From assembly GCA_964344775.1 (NCBI GenBank), contig CAYFOO010000010.1:1-31477 (forward strand): a DNA stretch of 31,477 nt, given 5' to 3'. The position numbers and the translations under genes were made by a program. The stretch is from CAYFMH01 sp964344775 (lineage in GTDB: Bacteria; Patescibacteriota; Gracilibacteria; UBA4473). The notes beneath the pieces are model-generated. The model did no database searches, was not told the origin of the DNA, and saw only the letters and a program-made list of their open reading frames with translations. Positions 7,060 through 15,600 of this stretch are shown here, piece by piece. How positions within the stretch are numbered: position 1 is the stretch's first letter; every line of letters starts with the position of its first letter.

Positions 7060-8712
7060 CTAATCTACTACCTCAAGATAACATTTTTCGCAATATATTT
7101 TTTCAGGTCGATCTGGAGCGAAAGTCGTCTGAATATCCACGCCACATTTATCACACTTCCGATCAAAAAGTACTTGTGGATTACGCTGCTTTACTCGTGC
7201 TAAATGACGACAGTTTGAGCAATTTCTAGGGATAGGTAGAACAAGCTTTTTGTAAAAAACTAATTCTGGTTTTTGAATTTTATAGTTTTTTCCGCATTCC
7301 TCACAAGCCAACACTTCTTGACAAATAGAATCTGGAACATCTGCAATATCATCTGGAATTTCATATGTTTGAGCTTGAGGGATTTTATCTTCTTTTTTCC
7401 ATTTCCACCTTTTGGCCAGGCATTCAGATTCAGTTAACGGATAGTATTCCTGTGCTGGGGTTTCATTGTAGGCGAAAGGAGATATTTCAGTTGGAAAAAA
7501 CTCTCCCCATTCTCCAGTTTGAATCATATAAGCTTTTACTTTTTCTCGGAGGTCTTGATATTCCTGATCAGAATATTGTTTGTTGAGAATGCAGTTTTCT
7601 GCATGGCTCATTCCTACACAGCCAACGAGGTTTTTACTGTTTTGCCAACAAAAAGCAGAGTGGGACACATTTTCACATCCGAAAGCGATATAAAAAGAGG
7701 CAATGATATTTCGTGCTCCCTCTCCAATAACAGAACAATTATAGCAGAGCTCGGTTGATACCCCCCATATATTGATATCATGACAGTCACTTCCTCCACC
7801 CTGCATACTAAACACGTATTTGCAGTCACGGATATTTTCAGCATCGAAACAATAAGTACAGTCTTTCGAGTTGGATACATGATCTCCGGTTACATTTTCA
7901 TTTTGAGTGCCAGCCATGTGTTTCACAAATTGGGTTTCCCAGAGATCTACAGCATTAGCTTTTAGCTTGTTTATATAAGAATGTTTCCCAGAATGAAATC
8001 CAGATATAAACTGTTCATATTCTTCCTTGGTATGGGGTTTATTGTAAATATAATACTCTTTTTTGATGAGATTAGAGCAGCCGAAGCAATTTCTACATCC
8101 TATACAGTCACGAAGGAACCAAGAATCAGAACAGTTTTTTGAATTATAAGAAAAGAAGAGGTGATAACCATTTTCACAATTTACACACTCATAACAAAGT
8201 TCTGAATGGCGTAAAAACAGGAAATCCAAACAGTCTTGGATCATATAAAAAGTTTCTCCGTACATACAATCTCGAGCTTGTTCTCCATCAAAAGTCAGAT
8301 AACAGTTTTTCAATCGAATAGCATCGTGGGCAAAGTCAGAATTTTCTGTCTCTTTTCGAATAAGACTTAATTGTGGAACTTTGTGATAAAGTTCTAAAAA
8401 TTGTTCGAAAAAAGAACGATTAAAATCAAAATCTCGTCCATAATCTTTTGCCTCCCAATTGTCTCCCCAATAAAAATCAGGAGAAACTACTTTTTTAAAA
8501 GGGGAATCCTGTGAATATATAGAGATTATTTTTTTACCGGTAGCATCACAAATCCTATGATAAAGAAATCTTTCGTTTCGAAAAGCCTGTCTTCTGCGTT
8601 GTCGTTCGTGTGGACAAAGTTTAGGAGTAGGTACCCCCATTTTTTCATAAAATTTTAGATCCGCTTCAGTGATCTCAAATTCTTTTCTGCTCGCAACACA
8701 AACTTTTTTCAT
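7060..8712 (-). CDS. Cysteine-rich zinc-ribbon repeat protein, array copy 3
   Basis: This 550-aa paralogue has the same layout as copy 2 and an intact set of C-terminal CxxC pairs (CEEC, CSNC, CDKC, CEKC). The first Cys-rich block, the YGRDFDFNRSFFEQF linker and the ribbon modules are close to copy 2. The second block is clearly different, richer in glycine and serine (GGGSDCHDINIWG, CSVIGEGARN), and its spacing of cysteines is looser. The middle section is thus the variable part and the two ends the constant part. The start is ATG at 8712, 1 nt after the stop of copy 4. The last 47 nt of the gene are identical to the end of copy 2. No export signal is seen. Confidence 0.85.
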   Translation of the reverse strand: MKKVCVASRKEFEITEADLKFYEKMGVPTPKLCPHERQRRRQAFRNERFLYHRICDATGKKIISIYSQDSPFKKVVSPDFYWGDNWEAKDYGRDFDFNRSFFEQFLELYHKVPQLSLIRKETENSDFAHDAIRLKNCYLTFDGEQARDCMYGETFYMIQDCLDFLFLRHSELCYECVNCENGYHLFFSYNSKNCSDSWFLRDCIGCRNCFGCSNLIKKEYYIYNKPHTKEEYEQFISGFHSGKHSYINKLKANAVDLWETQFVKHMAGTQNENVTGDHVSNSKDCTYCFDAENIRDCKYVFSMQGGGSDCHDINIWGVSTELCYNCSVIGEGARNIIASFYIAFGCENVSHSAFCWQNSKNLVGCVGMSHAENCILNKQYSDQEYQDLREKVKAYMIQTGEWGEFFPTEISPFAYNETPAQEYYPLTESECLAKRWKWKKEDKIPQAQTYEIPDDIADVPDSICQEVLACEECGKNYKIQKPELVFYKKLVLPIPRNCSNCRHLARVKQRNPQVLFDRKCDKCGVDIQTTFAPDRPEKIYCEKCYLEVVD

Positions 8713-8713
8713 C

Positions 8714-10360
8714 TTACTTTATGGTATCTAGATAACACTTTTCACACAAAATTCTTCCATCGTATTTTTCTGGCCAGTTTGTTTCGATTTCTGCGTTACA
8801 TTTTCCACAAGTGGTTTTTCGCAAACTTCCATCAAAAAAGAGCCATCGGAAATTATCTTGAATCCGGGAAATATAAAATTCATTTGGTAATGGAATATTT
8901 AATTTTTGTGTAAATTCAATATCGGCTTTTTGGATTTGGAAAGGCTTTTTGGCTTTTTCATCCCAAAACACTTTTTGGGTGATATCTAAACTGACGTCGT
9001 GAGAAGAATCAGGAATTTCAGAAACAGAGGCATAATTTTCGTTTTTCCCTTCTTCATTTTCCTGGAGCCGAAATCTTCTTTCTTTTTGTTCTTCTCGAGA
9101 CAGAGGAAAATGAAAACTCGCCCAACTCTCTTCGTACGGATTGGCCGCAAAATAACCAGGGAAAAATTGTCCATATTCCTCTGTGGATTTCATATGAGCG
9201 ATGATTTTTTCTTTGAGTGCAAAGTATTCTGCTTCAGAATAGGGTTTATTGAAAATATGATATTTTTTCCCAACTAATCCACAGCAGCCAAAACAATACT
9301 CACAATTTTTTAAAAAAGCAGAATATTCCACGAATTTAGAATGATCTGTAGTAAAACAGAACTTGGCTTCATAACAATAAACCGGTAGAATAGATGAATA
9401 ACACCATTGTCCTCCAATAGTTCCTAATGAATCTAAGGTGCCAAGAGAATTTGGTCCCGAAAAAACATCATGTACACAATTTTCATGTTTCAAAGTCATA
9501 AAGCACTCCACACAATCCTTACAATTTGAAAGATGATTCCCGGAAGTATTTTCTGATTTATCAATTTCAACAGCCCGATGAAAAGCCATTGATTCCATCA
9601 TTTCATTAAAATATTCTTTTGCTTTTTGGTAAATCTTTTGCGAACTAAAATTCCACTCGGCTTTCTTTTTTTCAAATTCTTCTTTGGTTAATTGCTGATT
9701 TCCGAAACAATATTCTTTGTTTCTAAGATTGAAACAAAAAAGACAATTGGAGCAATTCCGACAATTATATAAAAAAGCAGAATTTTGGACATTTCTACAA
9801 TTAAATAAATAAAAGCTTTCGAAACAATTTGTTGAATTTATAAGGTCTGCACAAATTTCGGAATCAAATGAGACGGTACTCCAAAAACAATCTTTAAGAC
9901 TTGTAACTCCATAACAATATCTTGTGTCTTCACATTTGTTCCCCGAATGGCAAAGATATCCATTTTTTGAATAATACCAGTCGTCTGTGTACTCACAATT
10001 TTCATTTCCGGTTCCAGTATTATGCGGAATCACAGATTTCTGAAAAAATTCCCACATTTGGGGAAATACTTCTTTATTTTCATCAAAATCAACCCCGGGG
10101 GGATCAGCATGTTTTATCCATTCATCTTTGTGCCATACTGGATAAGGGCAATGTTCGGAAAAAACAGAAATAATTGATTTGCCAGAGAAATCACACTTTC
10201 TTTTATGCAGATTCCAATGTTGCCAAAAAGCTCCCAAGTTTCGAAAACGAATCTGAGGAGTGACTTCTGGCAGTCCTTCGATGCCGAGTTTTTTACGGAG
10301 TGCGATCTCTTGTTCAGAAATCTCAAATTCTTTGCCGGAGACGGCACAAGTTTTTTTCAT
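8714..10360 (-). CDS. Cysteine-rich repeat protein, array copy 4 (divergent subfamily)
   Basis: This 548-aa copy forms a subfamily with copy 5. The N-terminal module keeps MKKTCAVSGKEFEI but then has RKKLGIEGLPEVTPQIRFRN in place of the FYEKMGVP..CPEER segment. In the C-terminal module the first ribbon has lost all its cysteines (FWDEKAKKPFQIQKADIEF...), while the second keeps CGKC and CEKC. The middle holds two Cys-rich blocks, with the N-terminal one ending in NCLFCFNLRNKEYCFGNQQ. Positions 8868-9253 are identical to copy 5, while flanking parts differ; this indicates recent gene conversion. The start is ATG at 10360, 1 nt from copy 5. The function is unrecognised. Confidence 0.85.
   Translation of the reverse strand: MKKTCAVSGKEFEISEQEIALRKKLGIEGLPEVTPQIRFRNLGAFWQHWNLHKRKCDFSGKSIISVFSEHCPYPVWHKDEWIKHADPPGVDFDENKEVFPQMWEFFQKSVIPHNTGTGNENCEYTDDWYYSKNGYLCHSGNKCEDTRYCYGVTSLKDCFWSTVSFDSEICADLINSTNCFESFYLFNCRNVQNSAFLYNCRNCSNCLFCFNLRNKEYCFGNQQLTKEEFEKKKAEWNFSSQKIYQKAKEYFNEMMESMAFHRAVEIDKSENTSGNHLSNCKDCVECFMTLKHENCVHDVFSGPNSLGTLDSLGTIGGQWCYSSILPVYCYEAKFCFTTDHSKFVEYSAFLKNCEYCFGCCGLVGKKYHIFNKPYSEAEYFALKEKIIAHMKSTEEYGQFFPGYFAANPYEESWASFHFPLSREEQKERRFRLQENEEGKNENYASVSEIPDSSHDVSLDITQKVFWDEKAKKPFQIQKADIEFTQKLNIPLPNEFYISRIQDNFRWLFFDGSLRKTTCGKCNAEIETNWPEKYDGRILCEKCYLDTIK
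8868..9253. repeat. 386-bp tract identical between array copies 4 and 5 (first instance)
   Basis: Base-by-base comparison with 10516-10901 (offset 1648) shows no differences across 386 bp, while substitutions reappear at both edges (for example in the 8 bases left of 8868, and at 9254). It covers the conserved spacer and the start of the C-terminal module. Confidence 0.9.
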
Positions 10361-10361
10361 C

Positions 10362-12008
10362 TTATTTTATGGTACCAAGATAACACTTTTCACACAAAAT
10401 TCTTTCATCATATTTTCCTGGCCAATTGGTTTCGATCTCTGTGTTACATTTTCCACAAGTGGTTTTTCGTAAACTTCCGTCAAAAAAGAGCCATCGGAAA
10501 TTATCTTGAATTCGAGAAATATAAAATTCATTTGGTAATGGAATATTTAATTTTTGTGTAAATTCAATATCGGCTTTTTGGATTTGGAAAGGCTTTTTGG
10601 CTTTTTCATCCCAAAACACTTTTTGGGTGATATCTAAACTGACGTCGTGAGAAGAATCAGGAATTTCAGAAACAGAGGCATAATTTTCGTTTTTCCCTTC
10701 TTCATTTTCCTGGAGCCGAAATCTTCTTTCTTTTTGTTCTTCTCGAGACAGAGGAAAATGAAAACTCGCCCAACTCTCTTCGTACGGATTGGCCGCAAAA
10801 TAACCAGGGAAAAATTGTCCATATTCCTCTGTGGATTTCATATGAGCGATGATTTTTTCTTTGAGTGCAAAGTATTCTGCTTCAGAATAGGGTTTATTGA
10901 AGATATGATATTTCTTCCCAGCTAATCCACAACAACCAAAACAGTTTTCGCACTGAAAACAAAAAGCACAGTATTCCAAATATTTGGATTGAATAACATT
11001 GTAGCTATAAAAAATCTCATAACAGTTATCTTGTGCTAAGGTAGAATTAAAGCATAACTCACTTTTTAAATTGCTAACACAATCTAAATTATCCTTAATC
11101 TCATGATTTCTTGCACAGTTCTGACAATCTTCTGAGTTAGAAATGTGAAAACAATTCAAACAATTTTTATCACTTTCAAGGAAGTTCCCGGTTGAATTTT
11201 CTGATTTATCAATATGAAGGGATCGGTGCCAAGCTAAATTAACCATCATTTCTGAAAAATGTTCCTTTGCTTTTTTATAAATTTCTTGAAAGCCAAAATC
11301 CCACTCGGATTTTTTCCTTTCAAACTCTTCCTTAGTCAATTGTTGATTTCCAAAACAATATTCTTTATTCCTAAGATTGAAACAAAAAAGACAATTAGAA
11401 CAATTTCGACAATCGTACAAAAAAGCAGAATTCTGAATATTCTTGCAATTTAGTAAATAAAAACTTTCAAAACATTTTTCTGAATTGATAAGGTCTGCAC
11501 AAAGCTCTGATTCAAAACAAAATGCACAAAATTGGGAATCTCTCAATTGTACTACTCGATAACAATATTTCAAGTTTTCACAATTTAAGCCCGAATGACT
11601 TAAATAACAATTTTTTGAATGCCACCAATCATCCGTATATTCACAATTTTCATTTCCGGTTCCAGTATTATGAGGAATTGCTGATTTCTGAAAAAATTTC
11701 CACATCTGCGAGAATACTTTCTGATTTTCATCAAAGTCCGCTCCCGGAGGGTTAGCATTTTTGATCCATTCATCTTTGTGCCACACCGGATAAGGACAAT
11801 GTTCAGAGAAAACAGAAATAATCGGTTTGCCGGAAAAATCACATTTTCTTTTATGCAAATTCCAATGCTGCCAAAAGGCTCCCAAATTTCTAAAACGAAT
11901 CTGAGGAGCAACTTCTGGTAAGCCTTCAATACCAAGTTTTTTGCGAAGACTGATTTCTTGATCGGAAATCTCGAATTCTTTGCCGGAGACGACACAGGTT
12001 TTTTTCAT
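10362..12008 (-). CDS. Cysteine-rich repeat protein, array copy 5 (first in operon)
   Basis: This 548-aa paralogue is the first of the array, starting at ATG 12008 only 11 nt after the hicA stop. It has the same subfamily features as copy 4 (LGIEGLPEV, WQHWNLHKRKCDFSGK, loss of the first C-terminal knuckle) but a different second Cys-rich block (NCLNCFHISNSEDCQNC). The protein ends differ from copy 4 by only a few residues, and a 386-bp tract of the 3' half is identical at the DNA level. No Shine-Dalgarno motif is visible before the start. Given the tiny gap to hicA and the absence of an obvious terminator, it is probably read from the hicB promoter. No named function is recognised. Confidence 0.85.
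   Translation of the reverse strand: MKKTCVVSGKEFEISDQEISLRKKLGIEGLPEVAPQIRFRNLGAFWQHWNLHKRKCDFSGKPIISVFSEHCPYPVWHKDEWIKNANPPGADFDENQKVFSQMWKFFQKSAIPHNTGTGNENCEYTDDWWHSKNCYLSHSGLNCENLKYCYRVVQLRDSQFCAFCFESELCADLINSEKCFESFYLLNCKNIQNSAFLYDCRNCSNCLFCFNLRNKEYCFGNQQLTKEEFERKKSEWDFGFQEIYKKAKEHFSEMMVNLAWHRSLHIDKSENSTGNFLESDKNCLNCFHISNSEDCQNCARNHEIKDNLDCVSNLKSELCFNSTLAQDNCYEIFYSYNVIQSKYLEYCAFCFQCENCFGCCGLAGKKYHIFNKPYSEAEYFALKEKIIAHMKSTEEYGQFFPGYFAANPYEESWASFHFPLSREEQKERRFRLQENEEGKNENYASVSEIPDSSHDVSLDITQKVFWDEKAKKPFQIQKADIEFTQKLNIPLPNEFYISRIQDNFRWLFFDGSLRKTTCGKCNTEIETNWPGKYDERILCEKCYLGTIK
10516..10901. repeat. 386-bp tract identical between array copies 4 and 5 (second instance)
   Basis: This is the copy-5 partner of 8868-9253. 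The surrounding coding sequence is similar but visibly diverged, so the identity is local rather than gene-wide. Confidence 0.9.
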
Positions 12009-12019
12009 TAATTTAAAAA

Positions 12020-12244
12020 CTAATATTTTTCTAAAAAAGCTTCCGGAGCAATAGAAACTCTTTTTAGTTGAGCTAACAATAAACCTTTTTTGATATCTTT
12101 TTTGTGTTTTGGGATCGAAATTGGGGGCAAACCTTCTTTGTACAAAAAAACATGGCTTCCTTTTTGACGAAGAATGCGAAAGCCAAATTTTTCGAAAGTT
12201 CGAATAACTTGGTTCGGTTTAAGCGAAGGAAACTTTGGGGACAT
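12020..12244 (-). CDS. hicA: HicA family mRNA interferase toxin
   Basis: This 74-aa protein has the HicA (YcfA) signature: GFRILRQKGSHVFLYKEG with the catalytic His at residue 31, then PISIPKHKKDIKKGLLLAQLK and a C-terminal SIAPEAFLEKY. HicA is a small double-stranded-RNA-binding-fold toxin that degrades mRNA. It overlaps the end of hicB by 26 bp, so the gene order is antitoxin first, the reverse of the commonest order but known in the family. The next gene downstream, 11 nt away, is the first cysteine-rich paralogue, which places that whole array in the same probable transcription unit. Confidence 0.93.
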   Translation of the reverse strand: MSPKFPSLKPNQVIRTFEKFGFRILRQKGSHVFLYKEGLPPISIPKHKKDIKKGLLLAQLKRVSIAPEAFLEKY

Positions 12245-12485
12245 TATTTTGAAGATGAAATTTGGCGGTTTTCATTTGCGGGTGAGATTCTTCCGTCGGG
12301 ATTTTTTTGTTGAGTTCTATCAAGCACTCCAAATAGCCTTCCATGGCCTCTTGAGCATTTTGAAAAGCCTCTTTTTCTGTTTCTCCTTGGCTCATACATC
12401 CCGGAAGGGCAGGAATTTCAGCAAGGAACCCGCCTTCTTCTGCGGGAAAAACAATAATCGTGTAAAAGTAATTTTGGTCTTTCAT
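12219..12485 (-). CDS. hicB: HicB family antitoxin, short form
   Basis: The 88-aa product matches the partial RNase H fold of HicB: YTIIVFPAEEGGFLAEIPALPGCMSQGETEKEAFQNAQEAMEGYLE, then a KKIPTEE segment. It should neutralise the HicA encoded by the overlapping next gene. No C-terminal helix-turn-helix or ribbon-helix-helix DNA-binding domain is present; the protein ends shortly after the fold, so autoregulation, if any, may work differently. The start is ATG at 12485, and no ribosome-binding motif is visible. The gene is divergent from the giant secreted protein gene. Confidence 0.92.
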   Translation of the reverse strand: MKDQNYFYTIIVFPAEEGGFLAEIPALPGCMSQGETEKEAFQNAQEAMEGYLECLIELNKKIPTEESHPQMKTAKFHLQNNVPKVSFA

Positions 12486-12495
12486 CTTAATTTAA

Positions 12496-12523
12496 ATAGT
12501 AATAAATAAACTGATTTTTGCAA
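12496..12523 (-). promoter_or_regulatory. Candidate promoter for hicBA and the cysteine-rich array
   Basis: Reading leftwards, TTGCAA (12523-12518) and TACTAT (12501-12496) are 16 bp apart, giving a start of transcription only a few bases before the hicB ATG at 12485. It is the only reasonable match in the short intergenic region and would drive about 8.7 kb of coupled genes. Confidence 0.4.
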
Positions 12524-12602
12524 AAAATATTTTCTTTAAATTTTGGTTGAATTTTTCAGCGAACTTTTATAGGTTGAAGGTCCAAAAACAAAGCGAAAAA
12601 CA

Positions 12603-15600
12603 ATGCTTCTTAATAAAATAAATTCTAAACTCAAGAAAGTTATCGCCACCACCCTTATTTTCGCCGTTTTCGCGTCTTTTTTGCCGACTTCGGCAAATGC
12701 ATTTCTCGATCCCAAACCTGAACCGGTAAAAAATTCTGATAAAGCACCGATAATCGAAAGAACAAAATTGGTGGCTTTTTTGGTGGGAGAAGAATTATTG
12801 GATCATCCAGATTTGGCTTCAAAAATCGAAAGATACGGTCAGGATGTTCAGCGTGCTCTTCGAGCAAAAGTTGTGCAGATTCCAGTTCCGTACGAAGCTT
12901 CGCCTTTTGAGATTTATGAAGGATTGGGCCATTTATATTTCTCCGGGCTGGACTCAGATCAAAAATCACAATTAGTCGGGACGGTTCTGATCGGAGATGT
13001 GCCTCTGCCGGTAATCGAAAAAAATGGAAATTTTTGGCCCACAATTTTTCCCTATGTGGATTTCAAAGCTCCAATTTATCATTGGAAAACGGATAAAGAA
13101 CAGTTTGTGCATCAAGGAGGAGATGGTGAACCAGAAATCTGGCACGGGGTGATTCGTTCTGGAGCAGATGGTATCGATTATCAGGTGAAGGAGCTGGAAG
13201 AATATTTTGATGAAAATCACAAAGTACATGCGGGCGAAACGACTTTTTCTCAAAAAGTGTTTTTTGCGGATTTCAACCGGCAAAAGAGAGTCGTTTCAGA
13301 TCTGATTTTTAATCATTACCTTCGATGGATTCGGTATGCAGAAGATATTTCTTATTTACGATTTACCAAACGATTTGCCAAAAAACTTTTTGATGAATTT
13401 GCAGCCGAAAAAAAGGCAATGGGCATAAGTACCGGAGATGTATCTCCTGCCGATGCATTGGAAGATATGAATGATATCCTCTCCAAACCATTGGCGGATA
13501 CTATACTGAAACGCTATCAAGAAATTTACTCAAACTGGTTTGCGAGCATCAACGGCATGATTGATAAATCCGCCCGCTGGACACCAACGGATATTGATAC
13601 GACTGTTTCCATGATTTCCCGAAAAGATGAGTATGCAGTTTTGACCCTGCGAGCGGTTAATGATGCCGTGGAGGAGGCTCTGATTTCAAAAATGGAAGTA
13701 GAGCAGATTCCGGTTGATATCTCCGTGACTACCACGGAAGATGTTCAGGTGCAGGAGACAGATGAGTTTGGAAATTTGGTGGTAGATGCGACGACGGGAG
13801 ACCCTGTTTTTACTACGGAAGGAGCTCCACTCTACTGGAATGGGGTTAGACGAGATGCAATGACGGCGGAGGATTGTTCACTTTCTCGAGGAAGTAAAAA
13901 TGGTGACCAGACGCCTTTTGCTCAAAGACTGGAGTCCAATCGTACTTTTAATTCCGAAACAGTTGGGAGTTGTGCAGATGAAAATGCTTCTGATCAGGAC
14001 AAAAATGATGATTTGTACGAGGGATGTTGTGTGGACAATATGGTGGACTCCAACGGTGAACTTTCTTATGTTCGCTGCGACACCGGATCTGAGTGGATGG
14101 TGGTAGATAATACATCGGTTCATCTGGGTGCAGAGTTACCAGTTTTTAGTGTGAGAGGGACAGCAGAAAAAGAAATTCCACAGGGAGCGGAAGGATGTGT
14201 GGATATCATTGAATGGGGTGGGGGAGATCGGACTTTTTCTTCGCTTTTTATCCACGATGAACCCAGGAATGAAACAATTTCTGACCAATTAGCTGGGGGA
14301 TCATCACAACTTTTGCCTGTGGATGATCCGAGAGGATTTTCGTACTACGATCACTACCAGAACTTCCGTCGTATTGCTTTTCCAAATATTTTTGATTTCC
14401 GAGCGTCAAAACTGGCTAAGACAGACCTGAAATCCGCTATTTTGGCCTTATTTCGTGAAAAAATAGATCAAATCAACGAAGGAGTTGATGAAACAAAAAC
14501 CATTTCTCAAGAAAAATTGTCAGAAGATTTGTTGGATGAAGAATTAGAAAAAATTGGTTGGGAAAAAATCTACGATGCCCTCATGTGGCTAGACAAAGAT
14601 ATTGAAGAAAAGAATAAGCTAATTCTGGAAACCGCTTTTTCTGAGCCAGAAAAATATCAAAATTTTCTTTTTGATGATGATTTTGACGGGTACGAATTGG
14701 TAGAGATTATTTCAAAAGGACATCCAATCGACGGTCTAGAAATGTCATTTGCACCTGTGGGGAGTACGACAGATGAAGAATATTTTGATGTTTTGGATCA
14801 GCTTCTGGATTTTGAGTTTGATCCGGATCCTTTTGTAGGTTTTGATTTTTCTTCTGAAGGAGAGGTGGAAGAAGTTGCCGGGGAAGCAGTTCGTCTTGAA
14901 ATTTTTCCATCAGAGTTTCGGATCCCTGTCACGGATCCTTCATTGGTCCGAGTAGAAGCACGTCTCAAAGACCGGAAAGAAAACATCGTAGAATCTGATT
15001 TTGAGACAGAGGTGACGTTGAAATTTAGTAGTTCGGATGTGTCGAGATTTTTTACCATCATGGGAAGTCAGACCAAAACCGTCAGGGCTGGAAAAGCAAC
15101 CTTCATGTTGATCCCCAAGGTGGAACAAAAAATAGCCGGGAAGTTCCAGGTTTTTGCGGAAGCAGGAAAATTTACAGCAGAACCAGTACCGATGTCGATT
15201 TCTACGCATTCAATCAGCTTGGTTCCACCGGTTGATCCGATAGAAGTTCGTCAGAATGGGGGCGTGCTTTTTCGAGCAGAAATTCAGGGACTCGATCGGA
15301 AGCTTTCTGTGGCCATGGATGGCAAAACCCTGAAATTTGAATCAGACGAAGGAACTTTCGAAGGGGGGAATACGGCCGTGATAGAGAATGGAATCGTAAG
15401 TATTCGTTTTTATCCTGGAGAGAAGGCTGGGCGAGGGAAAATCATGGTTTCCGATTTTGAAAAAGAATTGCCCTTTGCCGAGGCAGAATTTGATATTTTT
15501 CCAGGACCGCCAGCCGTTTTGAGGGTTGATGCACCACGATTCCTGATCAAAGAAGCGGATTTTGTACCGGTTTCTATTCAGATTACTGACGAATATGGCA

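Noticed and set aside
8986..10822. Two identical 62-aa minus-strand frames (8986-9174 and 10634-10822) and matching plus-strand frames
   Set aside because: They are out-of-frame shadows of copies 4 and 5 and look identical only because they lie in the 386-bp identical tract.
3747..12008. Array as a CRISPR-like or phase-variable simple repeat
   Set aside because: The repeating unit is a whole 1.65-kb gene with protein-level conservation; no short repeats or homopolymer switches are needed to explain it.
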